64,000 nucleotides of DNA, from positions 3,158,001 to 3,222,000 of the forward strand of contig AP019701.1 in assembly GCA_006738865.1 (NCBI GenBank), written 5' to 3'. The translations under genes and the position numbers were made by a program. Of this stretch, positions 53,287-60,914 are shown piece after piece; positions within the stretch are counted from its first letter, which is position 1, and each line of letters starts with the position of its first letter. The notes under the pieces were generated by a model. It was given only the letters and a program-made list of their open reading frames with translations. It made no database searches and was not told the origin of the DNA. The stretch is from Allostella sp. ATCC 35155 (lineage in GTDB: Bacteria > Pseudomonadota > Alphaproteobacteria > ATCC43930 > Allostellaceae).

Positions 53287-53305
53287 CTTGCTGCATTGCA
53301 GCAAG
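53287..53305 (+). promoter_or_regulatory. Palindrome CTTGCTGC-ATT-GCAGCAAG upstream of the patatin gene
   Basis: An 8-bp perfect inverted repeat around a 3-nt centre lies between the hyuB stop and the patatin start. Its core, CTGC-N3-GCAG, matches the TGC-rich recognition pattern reported for the polyhydroxyalkanoate regulator PhaR. It lacks a T-run, so it is not a classical terminator. Assignment to PhaR is inference. Confidence 0.4.
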
Positions 53306-53323
53306 CGGCCTATCTCCGCAGGC

Positions 53324-54403
53324 ATGACCGACGTGACCACGGCGGATCCGCCCGCCACCCTTCCCGCCACCCCCAAGCCGATCAATGTCGCGATCCAGGG
53401 CGGCGGCGCCCATGGCGCCTATACCTGGGGCGTGCTCGATCGCCTGCTGGAAGATGGCCGGCTCGACATCGAGGGCCTGTCCGGTACCAGCGCCGGCTCC
53501 ATGAACGCCGTCGTCTACACCTACGGCAAGATGACCGGCGGCGCGGACGGCGCACGCGGCCTGCTGGAGGAGTTCTGGCGCGAGGTCAGCCGGGCCGGCA
53601 CCGTCTTCAGCCCGATCGGGGCCAGCGCCTGGGGCCATTGGTGGACCGGCTCCTGGAACCTCGACCACACGCCCGTCTACCGCACCTTCGCCGCCATGAC
53701 CGGCATGCTGTCGCCCTACGAGTTCAACCCGATGGGCTTCGACCCGCTGCGCGACATCGTCGGACGGCTCGTCGATTTCGAGGTGCTGCGCCAGTGCCGC
53801 GACACCCGCCTCTTCGTCAGCGCGACCAACGTCCGCACCGGCCGCGTGCGCGTCTTCCGCGGCCACGAGGTGACGCTGGACGCGGTCATGGCGTCGGCCT
53901 GCCTGCCGTTCCTGTCCAAGGCGGTGGAGATCGAGGGCGAGAGCTACTGGGACGGCGGCTATGTCGGCAACCCGTCGCTGTGGCCCTTCTTCTACTACAC
54001 CGAAACCGACGACATGCTCGTCCTCCACGTCAACCCGATCGAGCGCGACACCGTCCCGCGCACCGCGCCGGAGATCGACAACCGAACCAACGAGATCACC
54101 TTCAACGCCTCGCTGATCGCCGAACTGCGGGCGATCCGCTTCGTCAAGCGGCTGGTGCGCGAGGGCTGGCTGAAGGACGAGCACCGGCACCGCGTCCGCG
54201 ACATCCGGATGCACGCCATCCGCGCCGACAAGGAGCTGTTGGACCTCAGCGTCGCGACCAAGTTCAACCCCGACTGGGGCTTCCTCTGCGACCTGCGCGA
54301 CCGCGGCCGCGGGGCTGCTTCCGAATGGCTCGACGCGCACTGGGAGGCGGTCGGCCGGGAGGACACGGTCGATCTGGCGAAGGAATATCTCGACCGCTAT
54401 TGA
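53324..54403 (+). CDS. Patatin-like phospholipase family protein
   Basis: This 359-aa lipid acyl hydrolase has the Ser-Asp dyad of patatins: the oxyanion GGGAHGAY (residues 26-33), the nucleophile S56 in GTSAG, and D210 in YWDGGYVGN. A conserved tail (RLVREGWLKDEHRHRVRDIRMH) marks a bacterial subgroup. No signal peptide is seen. It could act on membrane lipids or on storage granules: a PhaR-like palindrome lies 19 nt upstream, and this patatin subgroup is, from memory, found near 3-hydroxybutyrate genes in alphaproteobacteria. Confidence 0.9.
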   Translation: MTDVTTADPPATLPATPKPINVAIQGGGAHGAYTWGVLDRLLEDGRLDIEGLSGTSAGSMNAVVYTYGKMTGGADGARGLLEEFWREVSRAGTVFSPIGASAWGHWWTGSWNLDHTPVYRTFAAMTGMLSPYEFNPMGFDPLRDIVGRLVDFEVLRQCRDTRLFVSATNVRTGRVRVFRGHEVTLDAVMASACLPFLSKAVEIEGESYWDGGYVGNPSLWPFFYYTETDDMLVLHVNPIERDTVPRTAPEIDNRTNEITFNASLIAELRAIRFVKRLVREGWLKDEHRHRVRDIRMHAIRADKELLDLSVATKFNPDWGFLCDLRDRGRGAASEWLDAHWEAVGREDTVDLAKEYLDRY

Positions 54404-54432
54404 TGGCGGCCCCGCCACCCGGAGTCCGACCC

Positions 54433-55371
54433 ATGACCGTGACCCTGGACGATATCCGCCAGGCCCGCACCCGCATCGCCGGCGCGCTGCGCCATACCCC
54501 GGTCGTCGAGGCCGCCCCCGCCCGCGACCCGCTGCCGGGACGCGTCGCGCTCAAGCTCGAATGCCTGCAGGTGACGGGCTCGTTCAAGCCGCGCGGCGCG
54601 ACCAACGCGCTGCGCTCGCTCGATCCCGCCGCGGCCGCCCGCGGGCTGACGACCGCGTCCGGCGGCAATCACGGACTCGCCGTCGCCTGGGCCGGCTGGC
54701 GCGCCGGCCTGCCGACGACGATCTTCCTGCCGCAATCGGTGCCGGCGTCGAAGGTCGCGAAGTTCGAGCAGTGGGGCGCGACGGTGCGCGTCACCGGCTC
54801 GGTCTGGGACGAGAGCAACGAGGCAGCCCTCGCCCATGCCGCCCAGTCCGGCCAGGCCTATATCCACCCCTTCGGGGACCCCAGGGTGATGGCCGGCCAG
54901 GGCACGCTCGGCCTGGAGCTGCTGGAACAAGTGCCGGACGCCGAGACCCTGCTGGTCGCGATCGGCGGCGGCGGCCTGATCGCGGGCGTCGCGACGGCGG
55001 CCAAGGCCGTCCGCCCCGGCATCCGCGTCGTCGGCGTCGAGCCGGTGGGCGCCCCGACCCTGCGCGAGAGCCGGCTGGCCGGCCGGCTCGTCACCCTGCC
55101 GGCGATCACGACCGAGGCGGGCACGCTGGCGCCCCGCCGCTCGGCCGAGGCGACCTTCGCCGCCATCGAGGCCCATGTCGACGACATCGTCCTGGTCGAC
55201 GACCCGGCGATGCGGACCGCCGCCCGCTGGCTGTGGAACGAGCATGCCATCGCCGCCGAAATGTCCGGCGCCGCCGCCGTCGCCGCCCTCATGACCGGCG
55301 CCTACCGCCCGCGCGCGGACGAACGGGTCGCCATCATCGTCTGCGGTGCCGGCACGGACGGAATCGCCTGA
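54433..55371 (+). CDS. PLP-dependent serine/threonine dehydratase family protein
   Basis: This 312-aa fold-type II PLP enzyme resembles catabolic threonine/serine dehydratases and serine racemases. The cofactor lysine is K52 in TGSFKPRGA, then SGGNHGLAVAWA, the tetraglycine phosphate loop IGGGGLIAG and IIVCGAGTDGI. No ACT regulatory domain is present, so it is the short, unregulated type. ATG 54433 is preferred (GGAG upstream) over ATG 54403, which overlaps the patatin stop. Confidence 0.9.
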   Translation: MTVTLDDIRQARTRIAGALRHTPVVEAAPARDPLPGRVALKLECLQVTGSFKPRGATNALRSLDPAAAARGLTTASGGNHGLAVAWAGWRAGLPTTIFLPQSVPASKVAKFEQWGATVRVTGSVWDESNEAALAHAAQSGQAYIHPFGDPRVMAGQGTLGLELLEQVPDAETLLVAIGGGGLIAGVATAAKAVRPGIRVVGVEPVGAPTLRESRLAGRLVTLPAITTEAGTLAPRRSAEATFAAIEAHVDDIVLVDDPAMRTAARWLWNEHAIAAEMSGAAAVAALMTGAYRPRADERVAIIVCGAGTDGIA

Positions 55372-55403
55372 GCCGGCCACCCCGCGCTATACCGCTGTCC
55401 CAT

Positions 55404-55488
55404 GGCCCCTTGGCGGAACTGGTAGACGCACGCGACTTAAAATCGCGAGCCCTCGGGCGTGCCGGTTCGACCCCGGCAGGGGCCACCA
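55404..55488 (+). tRNA. tRNA-Leu (anticodon TAA)
   Basis: A complete cloverleaf is visible. The acceptor GGCCCCT (55404-55410) pairs with AGGGGCC (55478-55484), followed by A and an encoded CCA. The D-arm holds GGCGGAACTGGTAGACGC. The anticodon stem CGCGA/TCGCG encloses CTTAAAA with TAA at 55438-55440. A long variable arm (GCCCTCGGGCGT) marks a class II tRNA. The T-arm is GCCGG-TTCGACC-CCGGC. Confidence 0.96.
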
Positions 55489-55611
55489 TCCCATCCGGAT
55501 TCTGCGCCGCAGTCTTTGGCGGTTGCATGCCGGGCGGCACCGGTTAGCATCTTCCCCAAGCGCGTCGAGCGAGGCAGTCCGCCCCCGCGACGAACGGCTC
55601 GGGAGAAGCAG

Positions 55612-56361
55612 ATGAATTGGACGGTCTTCCCCCGTGGCCTGGCGACGCTCGCGCTCGCCGCCGCGGCGCTGGCCGGTGCAGCGCCCGCAGCCCATGCGGC
55701 GCCCCGGACGATCGTGCCGGGCACCCTCACCGTCTGCGCCAGCACGGCGTTCCGGCCGGTGCTCTATCGTGACGGGCAGCAACTCGTCGGCTCCGACGTG
55801 GTTTTCCTGCGCGCCTTCGCCAAGAGCCGGAACCTCGAGCTGGCGTTCCGCGATTTCCCGTTCGACGGAATCTGGCTGCGGCCGGGCCGCGGCGAGTGCG
55901 ACCTCGCGGCCGCGGGCATCACCGACTTCGCCTCGCGGCACAGCGCGGGCGTGGAATGGAGCAAGCCCTACTTCACGGTCCTGCGCACCCTGCTGATCCG
56001 CCGCGAACAGGCCGGCACCCTGCGGACCATCGCCGACTTTCCGGGGCGCAGCATCGGGTTCGTCACGAACTCCTCGGCCGACCGCGACGTCCGCGCGCGC
56101 GCCCCGCAGGGTGCGGTGCTGAAGGGCTATGGCGAGGCGGAAGCCGGCATCGCCGACCTGATCGCCGGGCGGCTCGACGCTTTTGCCGAAGGCAGCGTCA
56201 CCAGCGACGACTTCGCCGCCCGCCACCCCGAGCTCGCCGTCATCGATGCGCATTCCCTCGTCCCGGCCGAGGGTCTCGCCTACCCGGTCCGCGCCGAGAG
56301 CGGCCTGCTGGAGACCCTCGACGCCTTCATAGCCGCAAACGCGGCGACCTACGGCAAGTAG
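55612..56361 (+). CDS. Amino-acid-type periplasmic binding protein (family 3)
   Basis: This 249-aa protein has a signal peptide (to about residue 29, AAHAA) and a family-3 binding core: GTLTVCASTAFRPVLYRDG, LELAFRDFPFDGIWLRPG, CDLAAAGITDFASR and a FVTNSSADRDV hinge. The core is small (~220 aa) and no permease or ATPase gene is adjacent, so it is an orphan binding protein or sensor. GGGAGAAG supplies the ribosome binding site. It follows tRNA-Leu by 123 bp. Confidence 0.85.
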   Translation: MNWTVFPRGLATLALAAAALAGAAPAAHAAPRTIVPGTLTVCASTAFRPVLYRDGQQLVGSDVVFLRAFAKSRNLELAFRDFPFDGIWLRPGRGECDLAAAGITDFASRHSAGVEWSKPYFTVLRTLLIRREQAGTLRTIADFPGRSIGFVTNSSADRDVRARAPQGAVLKGYGEAEAGIADLIAGRLDAFAEGSVTSDDFAARHPELAVIDAHSLVPAEGLAYPVRAESGLLETLDAFIAANAATYGK

Positions 56362-56481
56362 AGGCAGGACAAGGTCGTCGCCGTCCCGACCGCCTCCCCG
56401 GCGCAGCGCGTGGACCCCGCGCCGCCGGAGCGGCTACAGCTTTCCCATCCGTTCCGTGACCCGCAGACGAGGAGACGACCC

Positions 56482-56859
56482 ATGACCGCTGCCGACATCA
56501 CCCGCAAGCCGAACCGCACGCTGCCGAGCAAATCGTCGGTCGCGACCTATCGTCTGCCGGGCGGCGGCGGGTTCATGTGGGCGGTGGCGACCTCGCCCGA
56601 CCGGACGCAGGACATCAAGGCGCAGACGCTGGGGGCGCTAGGCGTGCTCGACGGCTACCTCCAGGAGGCTGGCCTCGACCGCACCCGGATCGTCAAGGCC
56701 GAGATCGTCGTGACGGACCATGACAACAAGCCGGCCTTCGACGAGGCCTGGGCCTCCTGGATGCCGGACGGCTACGGGCCGGTGCGGTCCTTCGTCGAAT
56801 CGCGGATGCCCGAAGGCGACCTGATCGAGATCATCGCCACCATCGCCCTGCCCGCCTGA
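56482..56859 (+). CDS. RidA/YjgF-like family protein
   Basis: This 125-aa protein fits the RidA fold: GGFMWAVATSPDRTQDIKAQTLGALGVLDGYLQEAGLD spread over residues 28-66, then RIVKAEIVVTDHDNKPAFDEAWASW and a closing EIIATIALPA. Classical RidA hydrolyses reactive enamine/imine intermediates made by PLP dehydratases. The active-site Arg of RidA (in the RPARA-like block) is not obvious here, so it belongs to a divergent Rid subgroup. A PLP dehydratase gene lies about 1.1 kb upstream. GGAGACGACCC precedes the start. Confidence 0.8.
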   Translation: MTAADITRKPNRTLPSKSSVATYRLPGGGGFMWAVATSPDRTQDIKAQTLGALGVLDGYLQEAGLDRTRIVKAEIVVTDHDNKPAFDEAWASWMPDGYGPVRSFVESRMPEGDLIEIIATIALPA

Positions 56860-56878
56860 ACCGGACGGCTGGCCGGCT

Positions 56879-58279
56879 TCAGGCCACGCCGTCGGCCGTC
56901 ATCGCCCGCGCCAGCGCCGCGAACACCCGGTCGTCCTCCATCTGCGCGACGTTGAAGCGCAGGAAGGAGCCCGCGGTCTGGGCGATGCTGAAGACGTTGC
57001 CGGGCGCGAGAATGACGCCCTCGGCGGCGCAGCGGCGCGCGATGGCCGTGGAATCGAGGCCGTCCGGCAGCCGGCACCAGAGGTAGAAGCCGCCGCGCGG
57101 CATCAGCGCCGGCACGATGCCGAGCGCGCCCAGCCGCTCGGCCGCGCGGGTGCGGGCGCGGGACAGGCGCTGGCGCACCTCCTCCATGTGCCTGCGGTAG
57201 CCCCCGCCCGACAGCACCGCCGAGACGAGTTCGGCCGCGAGCGGGCTCGGGCCGCCGAAGCGGGTCGCGATCTGCAGGTCGACGAGCCGCTCGATCCAGT
57301 CGGCCCTGCCGGCGACGTAGCCGCAGCGCGCCGAGGCCGACAGCGTCTTGGAGAAGCTGCCGATGCGGATCACCCGCTCCAGGCCGTCGAGCACCGCCAG
57401 GCGCGGCGACGGTGCGGGCTCGAAGTCGGCGAAGATGTCGTCCTCGAGGATCGTCGTCTGCGGCCCGGCCGCCGCCAGGATGCGGTGGGCCGTCGCCGGC
57501 GCGATGGTGGCCCCGGTCGGGTTGTGCAGCGCCGAGTTGGTGACGTAGAGCCGCGGCGCCTCGGCCGCCAGGACACGCTCGAAGGCCGCGACGTCGGGCC
57601 CGGTCGGCGTGAAGGGCACCCCCACGAGGCGCACCTGGTGCGCCCGCAGCAGAGCCTGGAAGTTGAAGTAGCAGGGATCGTCGACCAGCACGGTGTCGCC
57701 CGGACGCAGCAGCAGGCGACAGACGAGGTCGATCGCCTCGGTGCCGGAGCCGGTCAGCATCAGCTGGGCCGGCGCGGCTTCCAGCCCCTCCTCGGCGAAG
57801 CGCGCGAGCAGCAGCCGGCGCAGCGCAGGCGAGCCCAGCGTGCCGCCATAGTCCGACAGCACGGCGTCGCCGCCGCGCGCCACCGCGCGCAGCGCCCGCC
57901 GCAGCGCTGCACCCGGCATCCAGTCGGCCGGCAGCCAGCCGCAGCCCGGCTTCAGTACCGAGGGATCGGCGTCCAGAGCCTGGCGCGACACCCAGAACGG
58001 ATCGACCGCCGGGTCGCGCGGTGGCCCCATCTCGGCCAGCGCCATCGGCGGCAGGTCGCCGCCGGTGACATAGAAGCCGGCGCCGCGCCGCGCGCGGATC
58101 GCGCCCTCGGCCGCCAGCCGGTCATAGGCCTCGACCACCGTCGAGGGCGAGACGCCCATGCTGCGCGCGAAGCCGCGCACCGACGGCAGGCGGTCGCCGG
58201 GCGCCAGCGCGCGCGTCGCGATCCGCTGCCGGATCGCGACCATCAGCCCTTCGGTCCGCGTCGCCGGATTGTCGGCCAT
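56879..58279 (-). CDS. MocR/PdxR-like regulator (GntR HTH fused to aminotransferase fold)
   Basis: This 466-aa protein has an N-terminal GntR winged helix (LPSVRGFARSMGVSPSTVVEAYDRL, residues ~15-75) and a fold-type I aminotransferase domain with the PLP lysine in RIGSFSKTLSAS and LHNPTGATIAPA. MocR proteins bind PLP or aminated ligands and control metabolic or transport genes, usually the divergent neighbour. Here that is the EamA gene at 58403. ATG 58279 is chosen for GAGGGTGAG upstream. An inverted repeat lies at 58293-58316. Confidence 0.92.
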   Translation of the reverse strand: MADNPATRTEGLMVAIRQRIATRALAPGDRLPSVRGFARSMGVSPSTVVEAYDRLAAEGAIRARRGAGFYVTGGDLPPMALAEMGPPRDPAVDPFWVSRQALDADPSVLKPGCGWLPADWMPGAALRRALRAVARGGDAVLSDYGGTLGSPALRRLLLARFAEEGLEAAPAQLMLTGSGTEAIDLVCRLLLRPGDTVLVDDPCYFNFQALLRAHQVRLVGVPFTPTGPDVAAFERVLAAEAPRLYVTNSALHNPTGATIAPATAHRILAAAGPQTTILEDDIFADFEPAPSPRLAVLDGLERVIRIGSFSKTLSASARCGYVAGRADWIERLVDLQIATRFGGPSPLAAELVSAVLSGGGYRRHMEEVRQRLSRARTRAAERLGALGIVPALMPRGGFYLWCRLPDGLDSTAIARRCAAEGVILAPGNVFSIAQTAGSFLRFNVAQMEDDRVFAALARAMTADGVA

Positions 58280-58292
58280 GCTCACCCTCGTG

Positions 58293-58316
58293 TGTATGGA
58301 TACTGTCAGCCATACA
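58293..58316 (+). promoter_or_regulatory. Inverted repeat, putative MocR operator
   Basis: TGTATGG (58293-58299) and CCATACA (58310-58316) are perfect inverted repeats with a 10-nt spacer, in the divergent gap between the MocR-type regulator and an EamA exporter. The left arm is itself part of GTATGGATAC. The position suits autoregulation and control of the exporter. Confidence 0.55.
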
Positions 58317-58402
58317 GTTCGCCGATATTGTATCGGTCCGTACGTTCCGCACAACGCCCGCCCCTGCTATCGGAACCGCGCATGGCGCAAGGAGAGCGGA
58401 CG

Positions 58403-59269
58403 ATGGATCGGACGATGGCCGGCTGGGGCAGCGGGATGCTGGGCGTGGCGATCTTCAGCGGCTCGCTGCCGGCGACCCGCGTCGCCGTCGCCGACCTGCC
58501 GCCGCTGTTCCTGACCTCCGCGCGGGCGGTGATCGCCGCCCTGCTCGGCGCGCTCTGCCTCGCCGCCCTGCGCCAGCCGCGCCCGGCGCGGGCCGACCTG
58601 CCGGCGCTGGCGGTGACCGCGCTCGGCGTCGTCGTCGGCTTCCCGCTGCTGACGGCGCTCGCCCTGCAGCATGTCACGGCGGCGCATTCGACCGTCTTCA
58701 TCGGGCTGCTGCCGCTCTCGACCGCTATCTTCGGCGTCCTGCGCGGCGGCGAGCGGCCACGGCCGGTCTTCTGGCTCTTCTCGCTCCTGGGGGCGGCGGC
58801 CGTCGTCGGGTTCGCCCTGGCGCAGGGCGGCGGCGGCTCGCTGACGGGCGACCTCCTGATGCTCGCAGCGATCGTCGTCTGCGGGCTCGGCTATGCCGAG
58901 GGCGCCCACCTCTCCCGCCGGCTCGGCGGCTGGCAGGTCATCTCCTGGGCGCTGCTGCTGTCGCTGCCGGCGATGGCGGCGCTCGGCCTCGCCACCCTGC
59001 CCGCCGCCTGGGCCGGCATCGGCGCCCCGGCCTGGGCCGGCCTCGCCTATGTCTCGGTCTTCAGCATGCTGGTCGGCTTCGTCTTCTGGTACCGCGGCCT
59101 CGCCCTCGGCGGCATCGCCGGCGTCGGCCAGCTCCAGCTCCTCCAGCCCTTCCTCGGCCTCCTCCTCGCCGGCCTCCTGCTGGGCGAGCCGGTGGCCTGG
59201 ACCATGATCCTCTCGACGGCCTGGGTGGTACTCTGCGTCGCCGGTGCCAAGCGGTTTGCGGGTCGCTGA
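58403..59269 (+). CDS. EamA/DMT-family transporter, probable MocR target
   Basis: This 288-aa protein has ten hydrophobic segments in two EamA repeats (FSGSLPATRVAVADLPPLFL in the first, SMLVGFVFWYRGLALGGIAG in the second). The WYRGL block is common in amino-acid exporters of this family. ATG 58403 has GGAGAG upstream; ATG 58382 is less likely. It is divergent from the MocR gene, with the inverted repeat between them. Confidence 0.9.
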   Translation: MDRTMAGWGSGMLGVAIFSGSLPATRVAVADLPPLFLTSARAVIAALLGALCLAALRQPRPARADLPALAVTALGVVVGFPLLTALALQHVTAAHSTVFIGLLPLSTAIFGVLRGGERPRPVFWLFSLLGAAAVVGFALAQGGGGSLTGDLLMLAAIVVCGLGYAEGAHLSRRLGGWQVISWALLLSLPAMAALGLATLPAAWAGIGAPAWAGLAYVSVFSMLVGFVFWYRGLALGGIAGVGQLQLLQPFLGLLLAGLLLGEPVAWTMILSTAWVVLCVAGAKRFAGR

Positions 59270-59321
59270 GCTACAAAGCTTGCCGATCTCCTATACGATT
59301 CCGCGGGAAGGGAGCCCATTC

Positions 59322-59567
59322 ATGGCCACGATGAACATCTCGCTGCCCAGCGCGATGAAATCATGGGTGGAGCGGCAGGCCGCCGATGGCCGGTATGCCA
59401 ATGCCTGCGACTACATCCGCGACCTCATCCGGCGGGACCGAGAGCGGCAGGAGGCTATCGCGTTGTTGCAGGCCGCCATCACCGAAGGAGTGCAGAGCGG
59501 CCCGGCCGAGCCGTTCGACATGGCCGAGCTGAAGCGCGCCCTCCGTGAGAAACATGGTGAGCGATAG
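59322..59567 (+). CDS. ParD-like type II antitoxin, without adjacent toxin
   Basis: This 81-aa protein matches ParD: an N-terminal ribbon-helix-helix (TMNISLPSAMKSWVERQAAD, then YANACDYIRDLIRRD) and a C-terminal toxin-binding tail (EPFDMAELKRALREKH). Such antitoxins autorepress and neutralise a ParE toxin encoded just downstream. Here the next 180 bp on the + strand show no ParE frame and the next gene is convergent, so it is an orphan. GGGAAGGGAG supports ATG 59322. The operator would lie in the 52-bp gap upstream. Confidence 0.85.
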   Translation: MATMNISLPSAMKSWVERQAADGRYANACDYIRDLIRRDRERQEAIALLQAAITEGVQSGPAEPFDMAELKRALREKHGER

Positions 59568-59747
59568 AGCGCTTCCCGATCCACTGCCGCCGGTTGCGCC
59601 GATGTCGCAGGTCTCTTGCGCTGAACTGCCGAGACGTGGCCCGATCCGCAGGCGGATCGATACGACGTAGAGCTGATACAAGGTCCGAAGTGCCATGACC
59701 AATGGCGCCGGTCACCGACCGAGTAACCGACCTTCGAGGCCGGAGGC

Positions 59748-60914
59748 TCAATCATTGGCCGCCCGGAGCGCCCGATCGAGGTCCGCGTAGAGATCCTCCA
59801 CATCCTCGATCCCGGTGGAGAGGCGCAGGAGGTCCGTCGGGCACGGCGAGCCCTCGCCCTCGATCGAGGCGCGGTGCTCGATCAAGCTCTCGACGCCGCC
59901 GAGCGAGGTCGCACGCTTCCACAGCTCGACCCGCGCGGCCGCGTCGATCGCCGCGCGCTCGCCGCCATGGACGCGGATGCTGAGCATGCCGCCGAAGCCG
60001 CCCTTCATCTGCTTCCTGGCGACGGCGTGGCCGGGATGGGAGGCGAGGCCCGGATACAGCACCTCGGCGACCCGCGGATGGCCGGCGAAGCGCTCGGCCA
60101 GGGCGGCGGCCGAGGCGCAGGCGGCCGCGACACGCAGCGGCATGGTGCGCATGCCGCGGATCAGGAGGAACGCCTCGAACGGCCCGAGAATCTGGCCGAG
60201 CGTCGTGCGGTTGCGGCGGATGCGCTCCCACAGCGGGCCGGGCGCCGCCGTCGCCAGCGCCCCCGCCACCACGTCGGAATGGCCGTTCATGTATTTGGTG
60301 GCCGAGTGCATGACGATGTCGGCGCCGAGCGCCAGCGGCTGGGTCAGCACCGGGCTGGCGCAGGTCGAATCGACCGCGAGCGCGGCGCCGGCCCGGTGCG
60401 CGATGTCGGCCGCGGCCGCGATGTCGGTCAGCGACCAGAGCGGATTGGACGGCGTCTCGACCCAGACCAGCTTCGTCTCGCCCGGCCGCACGGCGGCGGC
60501 AAGCGCATCGAGGTCGGCCGTGTCGACCAGTTCGACGCGCAGGCCCCAGTCGGTCGCCTCCGCCATCAGCCAGCGCCGCAGCGACCAGTACATGACCTTG
60601 GGCACCACGAGATGGTCGCCGGGCGCCAGCGCCAGGAAGACCGCCGTCGCCGCCGAGGTGCCCGAGCCGGTGACGATCGCGTCGGCCGCCCCCTCCATCG
60701 TGGCGATCAGCGCCTCCGCCTCGCGCACCGTCGCATTGTCCGGCCGGCCGTAGATGTAGCCGCTGCGATAGGCGTTGTCGGGGTCGCGGACATAGGTCGT
60801 GGCGACATGGATCGGCGGCACCACCCCCCGCGTCGTCTCGTCGACATTGCCCAGCGCCTGGGCGATCTGCGTGCGCATGGTCCAGGCGCGGGCGGGGGAA
60901 GGCTTGCTGGTCAT
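59748..60914 (-). CDS. Cys/Met metabolism PLP-dependent enzyme (cystathionine beta-lyase/gamma-synthase type)
   Basis: This 388-aa fold-type I PLP enzyme has YGRPDNATVREAEALIA, the cofactor stack VTGSGTSAATAVFLAL, VDSTCASPVLTQPLALGAD and the PLP lysine near residue 207 in HSATKYMNGHSDV. The closing SLGGVESLIEHR is family-typical. It cleaves or forms C-S bonds in cysteine, homocysteine or methionine derivatives; the exact activity is not predictable. Its start overlaps the stop of the upstream molybdoenzyme gene (ATGA at 60911-60914), suggesting linked function in organosulfur metabolism. Confidence 0.93.
   Translation of the reverse strand: MTSKPSPARAWTMRTQIAQALGNVDETTRGVVPPIHVATTYVRDPDNAYRSGYIYGRPDNATVREAEALIATMEGAADAIVTGSGTSAATAVFLALAPGDHLVVPKVMYWSLRRWLMAEATDWGLRVELVDTADLDALAAAVRPGETKLVWVETPSNPLWSLTDIAAAADIAHRAGAALAVDSTCASPVLTQPLALGADIVMHSATKYMNGHSDVVAGALATAAPGPLWERIRRNRTTLGQILGPFEAFLLIRGMRTMPLRVAAACASAAALAERFAGHPRVAEVLYPGLASHPGHAVARKQMKGGFGGMLSIRVHGGERAAIDAAARVELWKRATSLGGVESLIEHRASIEGEGSPCPTDLLRLSTGIEDVEDLYADLDRALRAAND

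Noticed and set aside
59553-59670. Possible ParE toxin after ParD
   Set aside because: The frame beginning at the ATG overlapping the ParD end is only 37 codons, Pro/Arg-rich, and shows none of the ParE/RelE fold residues.
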